NCBI GenBank assembly: GCA_905250125.1
Contig: CAJNOL010001276.1
Location: 1-64,000 of the forward strand
Reading direction: 5' to 3'
Length of the DNA stretch: 64,000 bases
Source: Rotaria sordida
Taxonomy: Eukaryota; Rotifera; Eurotatoria; Philodinida; Philodinidae
The translations under genes were made by a program, and so were the position numbers. A model generated the notes under the pieces. The model was not told the origin of the DNA, did no database searches, and worked only from the letters and a program-made list of their open reading frames with translations. Below, piece after piece: positions 46,340 through 58,816 of this stretch. The first letter of the stretch is position 1. Each line of letters starts with the position of its first letter.

Positions 46340-48117
46340 TTCTAATACAAAAAACAATTAACTCGGAACATATTTCCCAGTTTCTTTTATCATATTTTGA
46401 AAATTTTTGATTATCATATAGATCTTCGTTCTTCAGAAGTTCAAACCATAGTTATAGGTTATCATCATTTTCATTTTATCATTTCGATAGACCACATAAA
46501 ACTACATTAATGATAGAAACTTCACTTTTTAACAATGAATTATTGTGAAGTTATAGGTTAAACAATCTTTCTGAGTATGTAAATGAGTACTTTTTAATGA
46601 TAGGTGCCACTTGCTAATAAAGTAATTATTTTAAAATGATTTTATTCTTATTTTCTGGAGAATACTCAGTTGTATATGCAGTAAAGATTTAATCATTACT
46701 CATGTCACTATAGACGAGATATAAGTCATTATATACTAGATTAGTCAATATTCATTGACAATGATCCTTTTTCTAGAGTATTGATTATTTTGTGAAGACT
46801 AAAAAGGATCAAGTTCTGGTGTAGGAATCTCATATTCTCAGTGCGCCCATAACCAAAAAAAAGTTAAAAGGAAAAAAGAGTAGTGAGGAGTATAGGCGGC
46901 AATTCCTTTGATAACGAGTTCAGAATATGATGAATAATATAAATAATCTATTAAGTGTTTTTTTTCTTCAGTTGAATTCCAGCATTTTATTGCTTTTTTT
47001 GCTCACAAATTCCCGAAAACATGTTCAAGCCCGTCTCTCAAACTCTGATTTACTTTAGCAAAACCTTCCAATCGGTCTTGTGAGCCATTGCTCTTCCCCT
47101 CCGGACAACCTCGGAACACTCATGTCATTGTGTATATCTACAGGAAATCAATTAGGATATATGTAACAGATGAATATGTTCTGAGTTCACAATCATCGTT
47201 TCACTCGGCATAAGGAAAGAAAGTCATTGTTACTAGAGAGTTACGTTATCAGCCCATGTCGTCAGTCTTTTTAAGTTACCACCGGTAAACCTATAGTTGT
47301 CTAGTTGAGTCCGGTTCCATAGTTAATCGAACTGATTGAGATGATTTTTGCTAAAGATTATTTTTTAAACTCTAGTTGTCTGATAAGATTATTTGAAGAT
47401 TGCGAAGTAATCTATAACTTTTCTGGACTACATGTAGGTAGGATCTGTAAGTTCTTATAGGTGATCTGACAGAAGTACTTCGTAGCTTATTTACGGCTAC
47501 TAAGAAAAGATGCTTCTAACTCTTGAACGCACTCTTCTGGAAATGATATTCATTATTTTCTAAGGCATACATTGAACCGATACCTATCACTCATTCGAGT
47601 CTACCAGGATGTAATCCGAATAACTTTTTAAGAATTCCTCACGATGATATTCATAGTGATTAAGACTTATTTCCGCATATTATCTGTAACATTTTGGGGG
47701 AGGTTCGCAAACATTTCGACTCGAATCTGCTGATGTAACTGTTTAATAGCGCAGTTAATCGCAGGCCACAGATTCTACAATTCTAGTAATCATGCAAGAT
47801 ACATTACTGATTAATTTTAATCCCATCTAATTGCATCCTTTTATCAATATCATCTCAAATGGAACAGTTTACAGTATTGAAATTCAAAATGCTTAGCAGT
47901 CATCATCAGTTATCGAGAAAATACACTATGTTCTCTATGTATCACGTTAGTATGTTTTGAAAACTTTGTCTCATATCTTATTTCTCGCGTATTAATCATC
48001 CCTTTAGACATGCAAATTCTGGATACTAGAACCTATTCTTTTTCGCAGAGTCGAAAATATTTTATTCAACCTTTGCGTAGTCTCAAAACAAAGACACATA
48101 TATATGAAATAGCATCT
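46340..48117. other. Intergenic, no gene seen
   Basis: A slightly less A/T-rich stretch at 47000-47330 does not give a frame with recognisable content. Nothing supportable. Confidence 0.35.
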
Positions 48118-48369
48118 TTAACCCTTTGGGGACGGTTGGCCCCTTAAGGGGCCATGGCGATTCTCTAGCATCTCAAAACACGCAGATTCCTATATGAGAT
48201 TAGTTTTTGTGAAAGCATTTATCAGAGAGTTTTTTGGTATAATTTGGATTGTAATTAGGTTATTTTATTCAGATATCCAGTAATAGATTATAAGTTCTTT
48301 TAGAAAATAGAAACGTTGATTGATTTATGACGAAATATACAGAAAAAAAACCCGTCCCCAAAGGGTTAA
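48118..48369. mobile_element. piggyBac-like MITE with TTAA target duplication
   Basis: The element at 48122-48365 is 244 bp. Its ends are CCCTTTGGGGACGG and the reverse complement of CCCTTTGGGGACGGG. It is bounded on both sides by TTAA (48118-48121 and 48366-48369). TTAA duplication and CCC-starting inverted repeats are the signature of the piggyBac superfamily. Just inside the left end is a second small palindrome GGCCCCTTAAGGGGCC. There is no transposase, so it is non-autonomous. Confidence 0.85.
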
Positions 48370-49931
48370 TATCAAAATATACAGTACGCTTTGCTCTTTT
48401 CTCTTATGTATTTGGTTTTCAAACGAATGTTTCGAGAACTAGAAGAAGCAAATGCAAAAACTGTTCATTCATGATGTACTGAATTAAAAATTTCATTTCT
48501 CATAGCTTACAGTAATTTTTGAATAATAAATTACTGTTTGAAAATATTCTTTTACAAATATGGAAACTGAAGAAAAGGTAGTAAACATTATCGCATTACA
48601 CAAAATTATCATGAAACGAAATTTCTTTTGGATAAAAGTACATACATCAGATAGCCCGTAGAACATTAATTGTAGATACGTACTTTTGGTAAGAAAAAGT
48701 AGAGACCAACCAATGGAAAACAAACAATAATCATTTTTCGTTATGAGATGATATTGTATATAGAATAGTTTTCCTTAGGTTCGCTGTAAAAAGGTTTTTA
48801 TATTTCAAGCTGAATACGGGTGTTACTATCACAGACACACACACTCACACCTATACGCTATTCACCAGAAAAAAACAAAATTCATTTACTAATTGATTAA
48901 ATATAATCAGATACTGTTGAAAAACTTTGATGTATATACATTGAATTCAGTTCTCATGATAATAGATCTATGTAAAGAAATTTTCTAAAAGCACTGAAAT
49001 TTTATTAGGAAAATTTGTTGATCAACTTGAAATCTAATCAGTTTGAAAGTATTTTCTACTATTTGTCATGCAAAAAATTTTATTGTATTGAATAATATTT
49101 TTTCATATTCTATTAATAACTTACTTTTATGTACCATATGGTTTATAGAAAGTTGAAACTCTTAACATTTTATGATATGATACTTGTCTGAAGTTTACAT
49201 ATACAAAATATGAATGAAAGAAAGAGAATCTTATTGAACAAGATAAATAATTATCGTTTATTTGTGAGATAAATGATCTATAGATAGGATCAATATTAAT
49301 TGAAAATCTTCATCATCTATCTCTTCAAAATTCCATAAAAATCTGAGACTGAACGAATAATATCCAAGAAAAGAAAATATCATTGTTGCAATACTTTGAA
49401 TGAAAATAACTTATAAAGTATCAAATATTCGTAAATCTACATGTCATTTACTTAAAGAAAAGAAAAAGGCTTTCATTAAATCAAAGAATCATTGAATCTA
49501 CAGTGATTACAAATTAGAAAAAAAGCAATCTGATTTTATACAACAAAATCTTCACCAAAATATGATGCAAACTACAAATTGTTTGTAATGAAATAACAAA
49601 ATTAGTTTATCTATATTGTCTATTTATTCTATATAGGGTGTGAATGGGTCGGATAGCGTACAGACCAACACTCGACTATGTGCATACATGCATTCACCCT
49701 AATCCACATACGCACTCGAAAGAAACTAGATTTCTTAGGAGGAGCAGTTTGTTGCTTCGTTTATCTTTCTTGTCCTTATAAATTAAGTCGAGTACCTAGT
49801 AATGCCATACAATGCAACATGTTTTATTTCAACTTTCAATCTGATTGTAGATCAGCTATCGATCTGGATTTACAATATTTGAGATGAAAATAACACTTTG
49901 ACAGCATGAAGACGTAGCTTGTCAGAAGTCT
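48370..49931. other. Intergenic with a small hairpin repeat
   Basis: No gene is seen. A hairpin of the AGACCAACACTCGA family lies at about 49635-49700. A minus-strand AATAAA at 49828-49823 is about 104 nt past the stop of the glycosyltransferase and is its likely poly(A) signal. A CA-rich run occurs at 48832-48852. Confidence 0.45.
49635..49700. repeat. Small hairpin repeat, second copy
   Basis: It starts AGGGTGTGAATGGGTCGG and ends TGCATTCACCCT, an imperfect inverted repeat, with the core AGACCAACACTCGA shared with the copy at 2080-2154. Confidence 0.5.
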
Positions 49932-50846
49932 TCACCGTTTCAATCTGTACCGTTTAATCATAACAACAACCACAGCAAGAGAAATAATAAGTATTTTCCC
50001 ATACCAAAGAATTTGCTTTGCATTGGCATTAATAAAGAATATGAGTGAAGCATCTTTGCCAATCCACTGTTGCCCAATTACTTTCCATAGAAACATTGGC
50101 TGAACGACTTCACAATCTAATATGCGTAAAGTCTCCTTCTGTGATGAGGAACTGAAGAAACGCTCTTGTAACCCAACATAGATCGGGCCAGTACTGACTA
50201 GTACAGTCCAAAACTGTAAAATAAAATAGTGATTGAAGAGATGAAGCCGAGAAATAAGCTGTTTATAGAACGGATGACCAGCCGTACTAATCAAAAAGTC
50301 ACTTTCAATACCAATTGAAAACTTGTCACAAGGTAATGCAGCAAGATGTGGTGAGTCAGGATCAAGTGCCTCTAATGTATTTAGTAAGTCATTCAACGAA
50401 CGATTGCAGCCAACATCCAAATCAATGTATATGCCGCCTACGTGATACAATAGCACATAACGAAATGCGTCCACACGCTGAATTTCATATGGATAGGTAA
50501 TATATGTGTTCTCATAGAACTGTGGCTCGTGTTCTCGAACAAATATATGCATCTCTTCGTCTGTCCACAAATGATGCTTGAACTGACCAGCAGTCTGCGC
50601 AAGTACCGAATGAAATGTAGCATTCCATCGTAAGGGCACATCATGTGTACGCCAAGTTTGATGAATAACTCGAGGAATACGACGTTTAGGCCAAGTTGCG
50701 TTCGCATATCGAGTGACATTAGTCTTATATACCATACGCATTGGCGAACGATTTTGCCATGCATAATATAAAATATGTGAGATTAACCATAGAATGAAGA
50801 TTGAAAGAATACATACGCAAACTACAACATGCGTTTTTCGCATCAT
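49932..50846 (-). CDS. DXD-type sugar transferase (Gly_transf_sug family), single exon
   Basis: One uninterrupted frame of 304 residues from the ATG at 50846. An upstream in-frame ATG at 50954 would add 36 residues, but the chosen start puts the membrane anchor right at the N-terminus. The order is a type II signal anchor (about 6-28, VVVCVCILSIFILWLISHIL), a lumenal stem with N-glycosylation sites, then PRVIHQTWRTHDVPLRW, LWTDEEM, YPYEIQRVDAFRYVLLYHVG and the DXD motif GGIYIDLDVGC (Asp about 142 and 144). The carboxyl end has a second hydrophobic segment (ILIISLAVVVVMI) before KRYRLKR. This layout fits OCH1/mannosyl-inositol-phosphoceramide-type transferases acting in the Golgi. Donor and acceptor sugars are unknown. 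The gene is intronless and visibly richer in G+C than its neighbours, which might reflect retroposition or horizontal transfer. Confidence 0.83.
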   Translation of the reverse strand: MMRKTHVVVCVCILSIFILWLISHILYYAWQNRSPMRMVYKTNVTRYANATWPKRRIPRVIHQTWRTHDVPLRWNATFHSVLAQTAGQFKHHLWTDEEMHIFVREHEPQFYENTYITYPYEIQRVDAFRYVLLYHVGGIYIDLDVGCNRSLNDLLNTLEALDPDSPHLAALPCDKFSIGIESDFLISTAGHPFYKQLISRLHLFNHYFILQFWTVLVSTGPIYVGLQERFFSSSSQKETLRILDCEVVQPMFLWKVIGQQWIGKDASLIFFINANAKQILWYGKILIISLAVVVVMIKRYRLKR

Positions 50847-52040
50847 TCTATTTACACTATTGTTTCGTAGGATAGAACACTTAGCAAAGCACATAAATCT
50901 ACAAGCAAAGAAGATTTTATTAAAATGTGACGGTTCGAAATTAATGATTTTCAAGCGTAGATCAAGAAAAATAATAGGTAAGACGCAAATAGGTCCAAGG
51001 ACAGTCTAAATTTTTATTTAACAAAATATCAAACATCTGTATGAGGCGAAAAAATAGGTTGATGAAGACCATAGATTTATTCATATTAATTTTCAGAAAG
51101 AGTGCTTAAAAATATTTTTATGGAATTAAAAAAAGCATAAAAAAACCGAGTCAAAAAGATCGTTTGTTTATATTCAGATCCAGTAAGGATAGGGAAATAA
51201 TCAATTAAAGTTTTATGTGGTGAAATTTTCTAATGATTTGTTATTGGAAAATGCTGAATTGTTGATAATCTGACAAAAATATGTAAAACAACGTTCGCAA
51301 AAAAAAATGTCAACCTATCGAATGCACTCTTCATATGGTTTTTCATATTTTCTTAGGATCTTAGGATTATACAAATGGCTGAAACCGATCCAGTATTTTT
51401 CGATCGGACCAGCCGGTTGAAATTTCTGGTTTAACCAGTACAAAGTCCGATCGGCTCAATTACAGAGTACAATCGGTAAAAAACTGATCCATTTAATAAT
51501 TCATGAATAAATTAGTTCTTTTGCGAAAAAGACTATTGTTTCACGAAGACATACAATGTAAAATTCATATAACTCTCGAAGTTTCTAATAGAAACCAGTT
51601 CTATATAGAAGAATATAAGAACGAAGAAAGAATTCTTTGAAAACTTATGATCTATTAACGGATATCAACTGATATTGAATAACATCTAGCCTTTCTTCTT
51701 TGAAATCACTATTTAATATAATTGTAAGGCTTCTTAATTCGTATAAGACTCAAACTACTGATAGGAAGACAAAATGAGCAACAAAATTTGCTTTTTATGG
51801 TAAATATAATTTTTTCTAGGTTTCTTAATAAGGTGATTCCAGGGTAAGACACAAGCAAAAATTTTGATCGACCTATATTTTTACATGGTTGAATAGAGCT
51901 CGTCGGTGCTGATCACAAATATCACTTGTAAAACATTTTTCCGATCGAGTTTCAGCTGAGAAATCTTCGACATACAAAAAAGACAATCAAAACTGAATAT
52001 TTGAGTACTTTTCAAGAAATTTCAAGATTTCGTCTATTTA
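50847..52040. other. Intergenic, minor inverted repeat
   Basis: No gene. A small imperfect palindrome at about 51388-51490 centres on a GGTTGAAATTTCTGGTTTAACC-like stretch flanked by CGATCGGAC and GTCCGATCG. Confidence 0.4.
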
Positions 52041-52872
52041 GAACGATCACAATGTTTTGAGAATAATTTATTCGAATTCAGCGTCAAAAACTGAGTAGAA
52101 CTACGTAGGTTTCAAAAATATTTCATCACTCCTGTCTCTCTCAGGAAGGTTGACTAGTTCTATCAGACGACAAATTAACATCTTGTTCTCTGAAACCTAT
52201 CTGGTCTTTTGCTTCAAAACACCTCGTCAAGTTTCATGCATATTTCGAATTATCAAGTGAGGGTGAAAAAAAAGTTCGTAAGGGTTTCAAAAAATACTGC
52301 TTAGCTGTTGAAAAAAATCGAAATTTTCGACATTTGTAGCAAAATGAATGTGATATTTGAAATCAACGTAAAAAACTGTGCTGAATAACGTATGTTTTAG
52401 TGAAAAACATTTTTCATCACAAAAACACTTGTACGCTTTCCCCTTCAGGTCTCTTCTCTCATAATTTTGTCTATGGTCCCTCGGGGGTCATTTTTTCAAA
52501 AATTATTTTTCACTTAAACATACGTTATTTCACCCAGTTTTTTACATTATTTACAAATATCACATTCATTTTGCCACAAGTGTCGAAAATTTCGATTTTT
52601 TCAACAACGAAGCAGTGTTATTTGAAACGTATTTGAACTTTTCTTTCCATCTTCACTTGACGATTTGAATTATATATGAAAGTTGACGGAGTGTTTTGAA
52701 GCAAAAGACTAGATAGGTTTTTGGTAACAAGATGTCACTATCTTGTGTGGTAGCCATGGTCCGCTTTCCTGAGAGAGACAGGAGTGATGAAATATTTTTG
52801 AAACCTACGTAGATCTACTCAGTTTTTGACGCTAAATTCGAATAAACTAGTTTCAAAAAATTGTGATCGTTC
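52041..52872. mobile_element. Large palindromic element, about 830 bp
   Basis: The left arm starts GAACGATCACAATGTTTTGA. The right arm ends TTGTGATCGTTC. Arms of about 400 bp pair through GTAGGTTTCAAAAATATTTC, ACTCCTGTCTCTCTCAGGAA, GTCTTTTGCTTCAAAACA and CGAAATTTTCGACA. It shares sequence modules with the palindrome at 16832-18170. No coding frame of note. Confidence 0.7.
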
Positions 52873-54103
52873 GAAATGAGGGCTGGACGATAACCTCCAA
52901 AATCGAGAAATTGTTTCACTTATAGCAGAAATCCTTTACCTCGCACAAAATCAAGCAGGAACGCTTTTCATAGTGAAACACAATTCATCACTATATGTTT
53001 TCGATTAGAAATGCATCAGTCATATCTACCCTCACAAGGAGAAATCGATTAGATTATTCTTACAGTATCAGCAGAAATGAATTGTATTATTTTCCACTAT
53101 GAGACGAAATGCTATTAGAAATTAATTTTTTCCAGAAGAAATATAAATATTTCTAGCAGAAATCCATCTTCTATTTTAACGTTAATAAGCAGAAGTGAAA
53201 GATGAAAAATAAGACGTGAAGTAGAGATGGGCAGATATACACTTGTATTCTTTCGTTTTGTTTCTTCTTACTGAAGTATTTCTTTATGGTAAATTAATGA
53301 TGATAAATATATGTTTATATTCTTTTTTTCCATTTCTCCTTGATACATGTAACTTTTTGTGGGGTGAGTTATTTCTCTTTAAACGGAAACAATTTTCCAA
53401 TCAATTAGTCCAATCGTCCAGTGCTAGTAATTAAGCTCAAAAAAATAGATAAAATTTATTTAGATAAATGAATACTTACTGTTCGATTTATAGTTATAAA
53501 TAATCAAAATATAAAAATAAATTTTTTCTACATTAATACTTACTTCACCATGCAGGACGGGCATATGTTTTTTTTATGAAATTATTCAGTACAATTTTTT
53601 TTGTTGATATAACTTTCGTATAAAATATTTTTCTGACTAGTTATATTAAAGTAGTTGAGTTTAGAATCTAGTTGAGATTGGAATCACTTAGTTCACTTTG
53701 TTTGTTTAAAAATTTGTCCAACACATATTCAAGAAAACTTGTTTGTTTCTTGTGAAATTTATATTTAGTATTACTTCTCGGACTATAAAAAGTATCTTCA
53801 TACTGTTATTTTGTTGATGAAAAGCCATTAATCATTCTATTTATCGTTTCCTTCTAAAGGAAAATCTTACTCATCATTTTACTTATGTTGTAGTTTCTAT
53901 ATCGGTGCTCGGGACATGGGGACATTAAATGATTGGTTGAAACGAAATCGAGAGTATTGAGCTATTTGTTTTTATAAAATAGTTTTTTTTCGATGCTCGT
54001 GATATGGGAGGATTGAATAATTGGTTAAATGTTTAGTGTTAGCAAATTCGTTGTTAAAAAACTGAAATTGAATAATTCATGCTATTTAGAATAGCAGCCG
54101 ATC
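52873..54103. other. Intergenic, no gene seen
   Basis: The short motif TAGCAGAAATCC recurs at 52924 and 53153. Otherwise A/T-rich sequence without a supportable frame. Confidence 0.4.
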
Positions 54104-54464
54104 TAGGGGTGACCCTTTATCGTTACTTTCCTTTATAATAAAGGATAAAGATAAATGAATTCTTTACTCTTAAAAAATAAAGATAAATGGATCCTTTATT
54201 TTTAAAAATAAAGATAAATGATCATTTATTTTTAAAAAATAAAGTTAAATAAATAAAGAAATACTTTATTTTTAAAAAATAAATGTAAATGAATCGTTTA
54301 TTTTTAAAAAATAAATGGAAAATAAAGGAATAAATGATACTTTTTACGATGACAGATAATGTAATTGAAAGAGCACTAGAATCATGAAATAAAACACATA
54401 AACTGTAATGAACATAATTTTTTGTATGATTTAATTCCAAGTGTATCGACATATAAAAAGCTTC

Positions 54465-54601
54465 TTTTGGCAGGCACTATTTGCCATTGATATATGTATT
54501 TTGGCAAGCACTATTCGCTATTGATATATTTATTTTGGCACGCACTATTTGCCATTAATACATTTATTTTGGCAGGCACTATTTGCCATTGATATATTTA
54601 T
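54465..54601. repeat. Tandem repeat, four copies of 34 bp
   Basis: The unit begins TTTTGGCAGGCACTATTTGC and ends in CATTGATATATTTA. GGCA starts at 54469, 54503, 54537 and 54571, so the period is exactly 34. Each unit contains the small inverted pair TGGCA/TGCCA. Confidence 0.85.
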
Positions 54602-55787
54602 TCTCTATAGTATATCGCAATGCAAATTTAACATGATAATTGGGATAGAAGGTAGACTAGTTTAATAATAGTAAAAAGTCACTTTTTACTTCCAAAAGTT
54701 TTCATACAAACTTCAAATTCAAATACAGTTCTCTAAAACTATTTAGGAAAAAGCTGAATCTATATTCACGAATCAAAGAAAAGCCAAGGTACATTGTGGA
54801 AATCGAATCGTTTCCAAAGAGCACTATCTGTAGAGCAACTTGTTTACTTTACAGTAGGTAGGGCACGATGCATATGTTAATTCTCTATATCCGTATTTAG
54901 TTGAAGATTTTTTTATGAAAGAAAGTATTAGATCATTAGGAGAAGCTCACGAAAGATAATTTTTAAAGAATCTCAATTCTATCAGTATGGTCTGAATGAT
55001 TGAAGACTTTAGTTAAGAAAAGAAACTCTTCAACCAAATACAGATAAAAGGAGTTGACCTTGCATCCTTTCCTACCTACTGAAAAACAGGCAAGTTGGTC
55101 AATATAAAACTGATCTATGAAAACGATTCGATTGTTGAATCTTAATTTGTGTTGTCTAATATTCGTATGTATGGACTCGAGTTTTCTTAAAGGATTTTCG
55201 AAAAAAAACGTAAATAGCGCGCATATTGAAAAAATAGTGAAGAAATGCGTTTGAAAAATTAACTATTGTTCATTCTCTTTCCAAGGACCTTTAATGAGAA
55301 CTAAACAAAGTACCTGAAGTGAGACTGTCTCGATGTATGCGTGAGAGAGACGAAGAGAGAAAGAAAAAAAATAGTAAACAACTATCATAAATCTTATGAA
55401 TACTTGCATGGTAGAATTTCTCATAGAAAGAGCAGTAATATTAGTTTATATGCGATCCATTGCAATCCTGAAAGTAAATGGCGATAAAATTAAAAAAAAA
55501 TATGCCATAATTCCAAAAAATTTTTGTTTCCTCTTCACAGAAAGCCACATAATAAATACTATGATAACCGTTTCAACTTGTTTATTTCAGTTTCATTGTG
55601 GATTATTCTCATCAAATTATATAGAGAAATGTTTAACCAGATACCCTAATTTTTTAGCTAGTGCATGAGTTACTTTCCCTTGATTACCTTTAGTTTGGAT
55701 TAGATATTTTTTCACAGTTTAAGAACAAAATTTCAATAAATTATATGACGAAACAACGAAATAGAAACCCGATGGGTATATAATAAG

Positions 55788-55878
55788 TATGTGGATGGGT
55801 TAGAGTGTGTAAGTGTGCATTTGAACCCGATAGTAGGAAACCATCGCACTTATATTCCACACTCTATCCACATCCTTA
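55788..55878. repeat. Imperfect hairpin, about 90 bp
   Basis: GTATGTGGATGGGTTAGAGT and GTGTAAGTGTG pair with CGCACTTATATTCCACACTC and TATCCACATCC. It is similar in style to the hairpins at 2080 and 49635 but lacks their common core. Confidence 0.45.
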
Positions 55879-57792
55879 CTTTTTCGTATGTTCTACAAAA
55901 TATTTCTTTTTTCTTCATATATTTATTCAAGATCTTTGCTTTTAATATGTAGACTATCATAATCACTAGTAAGTTACTGATATTTTTAGTTCAACTAACC
56001 AACAGGAATTTCTCATACAACAGTCAATAATTGGAATTTTTGTAATGCAATCAACGGAAAGTATATCCTCAAAAATTAAGCTGTGAAAAGCATTTATTAG
56101 CTTGCTGTTAAAATAAGAAATCATATACTTTTTTTGCAACATTGATTAATGATTATGAGTGAGTCTCGATTTTATTCTTGCTACGCTGACACTTAATTTT
56201 TCATTTAAAATGAAAAATAAATACAGATAAAATTTAGATTTTCACACAGATTTCAAGACAGTCACGTATAGTTGTTTTTAGCAAATACTGCATCAAGCAG
56301 TTCAAATTTATTCTAATGAAGTTATCGAGTAGATGATTTCGAAAAAATAACAGATAATCACACTTTGTACGAGAGACCAGAGGGCAAAAGTCAAGAAAAA
56401 AGATATTAATAATAAATTTGAATAGTTTCTTGCTCATATTGAAGTTGCCATTTGTGAGGATCTGTTGAGATGGTTAAATAGATCGCTTTCTACTAGTGTG
56501 ACAACAATTGTGAGCATAGACCATTTTCCTCTTATAAAAGATCTCTAAAGTTTACATATCCTTATCAAAATTAGTAAACATTACTGATTTGCAAAGCACT
56601 AGTTTTATTTTCTCATATTCATCTATACGTTTTTTATTCGAAAGATATTTCATTTCACGAAAAGCACTATCGAAATCGTGTCACTTTAGCTAAGTTACTT
56701 CTGCTTTTTGACTCATATCACCTTAATGATCTGACTTGCGTTTTGTACTGTTACTGCAAGTGCAACATCAAATTTTTTCTTTGAAACGGAAGCGCTGCAA
56801 TTGAAGTTTATGATGAGTGTGTGAATGATTGTTAAAAACTGGTTCGTATTTGTTTTTTCCAGTGAACGTCTTCAAGTCCACGATCACGTTTTCTTCCATC
56901 AGCTACATACTCACACTCCTTTCCAAACACATAGAAAGAGTCATGACACTATGCACCCTTCTCACGTTCATAACGTCAATATTTATAGCGAATCCCAACT
57001 CCCGAGTTCCAAAAGTTAGATTCTTATCCTCAACCAACTAAATGCGATAAGAATTAGATGATGAAAATATGTGACTGACTAAATTTTCGGGATAGAAAGG
57101 GCTTAATTTAATAGCTTCTTAGAAATCTCACAAATGTATACTTCCTTGTCAGTTCACACAAACAAGCAGATATGCCACGAAACACACAAAATTTATGCTA
57201 TTGCTTATAATTCTTTCTGAGGTTAAGGGTATATAGAGTATTTTGGGTAAGGTTGAGGATAATTAGAAGTGAGATTCAAAATTATGAAGAAATTCTATTT
57301 AGAAATATGAAGATTGAGTGATAATCGATCCAATGGAGATATTCTATGATTCTGAAATGAAGCTTCACAAAGATGTTTGAATACATAGAAAGCTTTAGAT
57401 CTCATTAGAAAGTTACAAGAAGCTTTTCCTCTTTCTTAGTACCCTAAAAAATCAGAAATAAAGCTTTCATTTCTGTTATTTTTGAATTTCATCTTAGGAA
57501 ACGTGTTTTAAATCAAATTTACATTTTTAAATCGTAATAATCTTTCTGCAGATTTATTTCATGATCCTAGTGCTCTTCCAATTACATTATCTGTCATCGT
57601 AAAAAGTATCATTTATTCCTTTATTTTCCATTTATTTTTAAAAATAAACGATTCATTTACATTTATTTTTTAAAAATAAATGATCATTTATCTTTATTTT
57701 TTAAAAATAAAGGATCCATTTATCTTTATTTTTTAAGAGTAAAGGATTCATTTATCTTTATTTTATAAAGTAAAAGTAAAGTACCACCCCTA

Positions 57793-58282
57793 GTTCTTAC
57801 TTCATATCATTCTTGTATGATGTCAACCTTGTATCCTTACGTAATATTGTTCATCGTGTTCAATACTTTTTCAATACCTTTGTAATCCCTGCGCTACTCA
57901 TTGCATATATGCTCATTGTTCTCTTTTCACTCCGAGAGATTAACGCATCAAACAGATGTAAGGACAAATCGTTGAGAAGGAAAGAGAATAGAAGAGAACA
58001 GTCGAGAATATTCTCAGCGGATATTGCGCAGTGTGAAGGATACAACTCACTCGAGGTGACACATCTTTGTTGGATGGTATATATATGTTGGTGTACAAGT
58101 CATATATATATATATATACATGTATATATAGATAGATATATAATAATGTATGTTAATATTGAGAGAGAAATAAAATCACGTACAACCAGAAATAACGAAA
58201 GTGAGCTTGAAGAAATAATAAACAAGGCAACTCCTTAAAATACGTGATCCAACTACGCAGTCACCAATCTTTCTGCATCGTA
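57793..58282. other. Intergenic with TA-rich microsatellite
   Basis: A plus frame at 57813-58238 has a hydrophobic stretch but no convincing product. A (TA)n-rich run occurs at about 58101-58145. Confidence 0.35.
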
Positions 58283-58496
58283 TCTAGGGGTGGCACTTTA
58301 TCTTTACTTTATCAAGTAAAGTAAAGTAAAGCATTTTGCTTTACTTTACTGGGTAAAGTAAAGTAATCCTACTTTACTTTACCGGATAAAGTAAAGTTGA
58401 TCTACTTTACTTTATCGAGTAAAATAAAGTAAATATACTTTACCCGAAAAGTAAAGTAAAGTAAAGTAAAGTAAAGTAAAGTGAAGTATCTCTAAC
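58283..58496. repeat. TAGGGGTGG terminus followed by a GTAAA/TTTAC array
   Basis: CTAGGGGTGGCACTTTATC is a third copy of the terminus seen at 54104 and 57792. It is followed by about 200 bp made almost entirely of AAAGTAAAGT and its complement in alternating orientation. The array is likely to form hairpins. Confidence 0.7.
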
Positions 58497-58816
58497 TTTA
58501 TCGAACAAGCAAAATATAGTAAAATAAGATTAAGAAAAGTATTTAGTTGATGGTTATTCATTTCTTAGTTTATTATCATACATTAATCACACTTTAATAT
58601 GTGAAAAGTTGCGTGAAATTACGGATGAGAAGCCCCAAATTGTTTAAACCTGATTTTATTACTTTGAAAGTCAGCATCGAACTCTCAATATTCTTCATAA
58701 TTCTGTATTTCACATGGTCACAACTCAAATTTTGATACTTGAGGTCCCCTCAGGTATCGAAAAAACAATTCTCTGGCTATTCAATTATAAGTCTTTGTAA
58801 TTCAATAGCATGAAAT

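Larger units (their letters stand above)
54104..57792. mobile_element. 3.7 kb structure with long inverted terminal arms (TAGGGGTG ends)
   Basis: The left arm at 54104-54393 starts TAGGGGTGACCCTTTAT. The right arm at 57553-57792 is its reverse complement, starting TAGGGGTGGTACTTTAC. The arms are over 90% identical apart from one internal deletion in the right arm. They are built of ATAAAGATAAATG-type units followed by a unique stretch TTTTTACGATGACAGATAAT and GAGCACTAG. The interior of 3.2 kb has no transposase frame. No matching 8-bp flanks are seen (AGCCGATC against GTTCTTAC). TAGGGGTG termini resemble hAT-type ends, but the class is uncertain. Confidence 0.65.

Noticed and set aside
54465..54601. 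CRISPR-like appearance of four regular repeats
   Set aside because: The 34 bp units abut one another directly, with no variable spacers, and the host is an animal.
57813..58238. A 141-residue frame with a hydrophobic stretch (FNTFVIPALLIAYMLIVLFS) resembling transmembrane helix 5 of a GPCR
   Set aside because: There is only one membrane segment, no family motif such as DRY or NPxxY, and the second half reads through a TA microsatellite. At best a pseudogene fragment.
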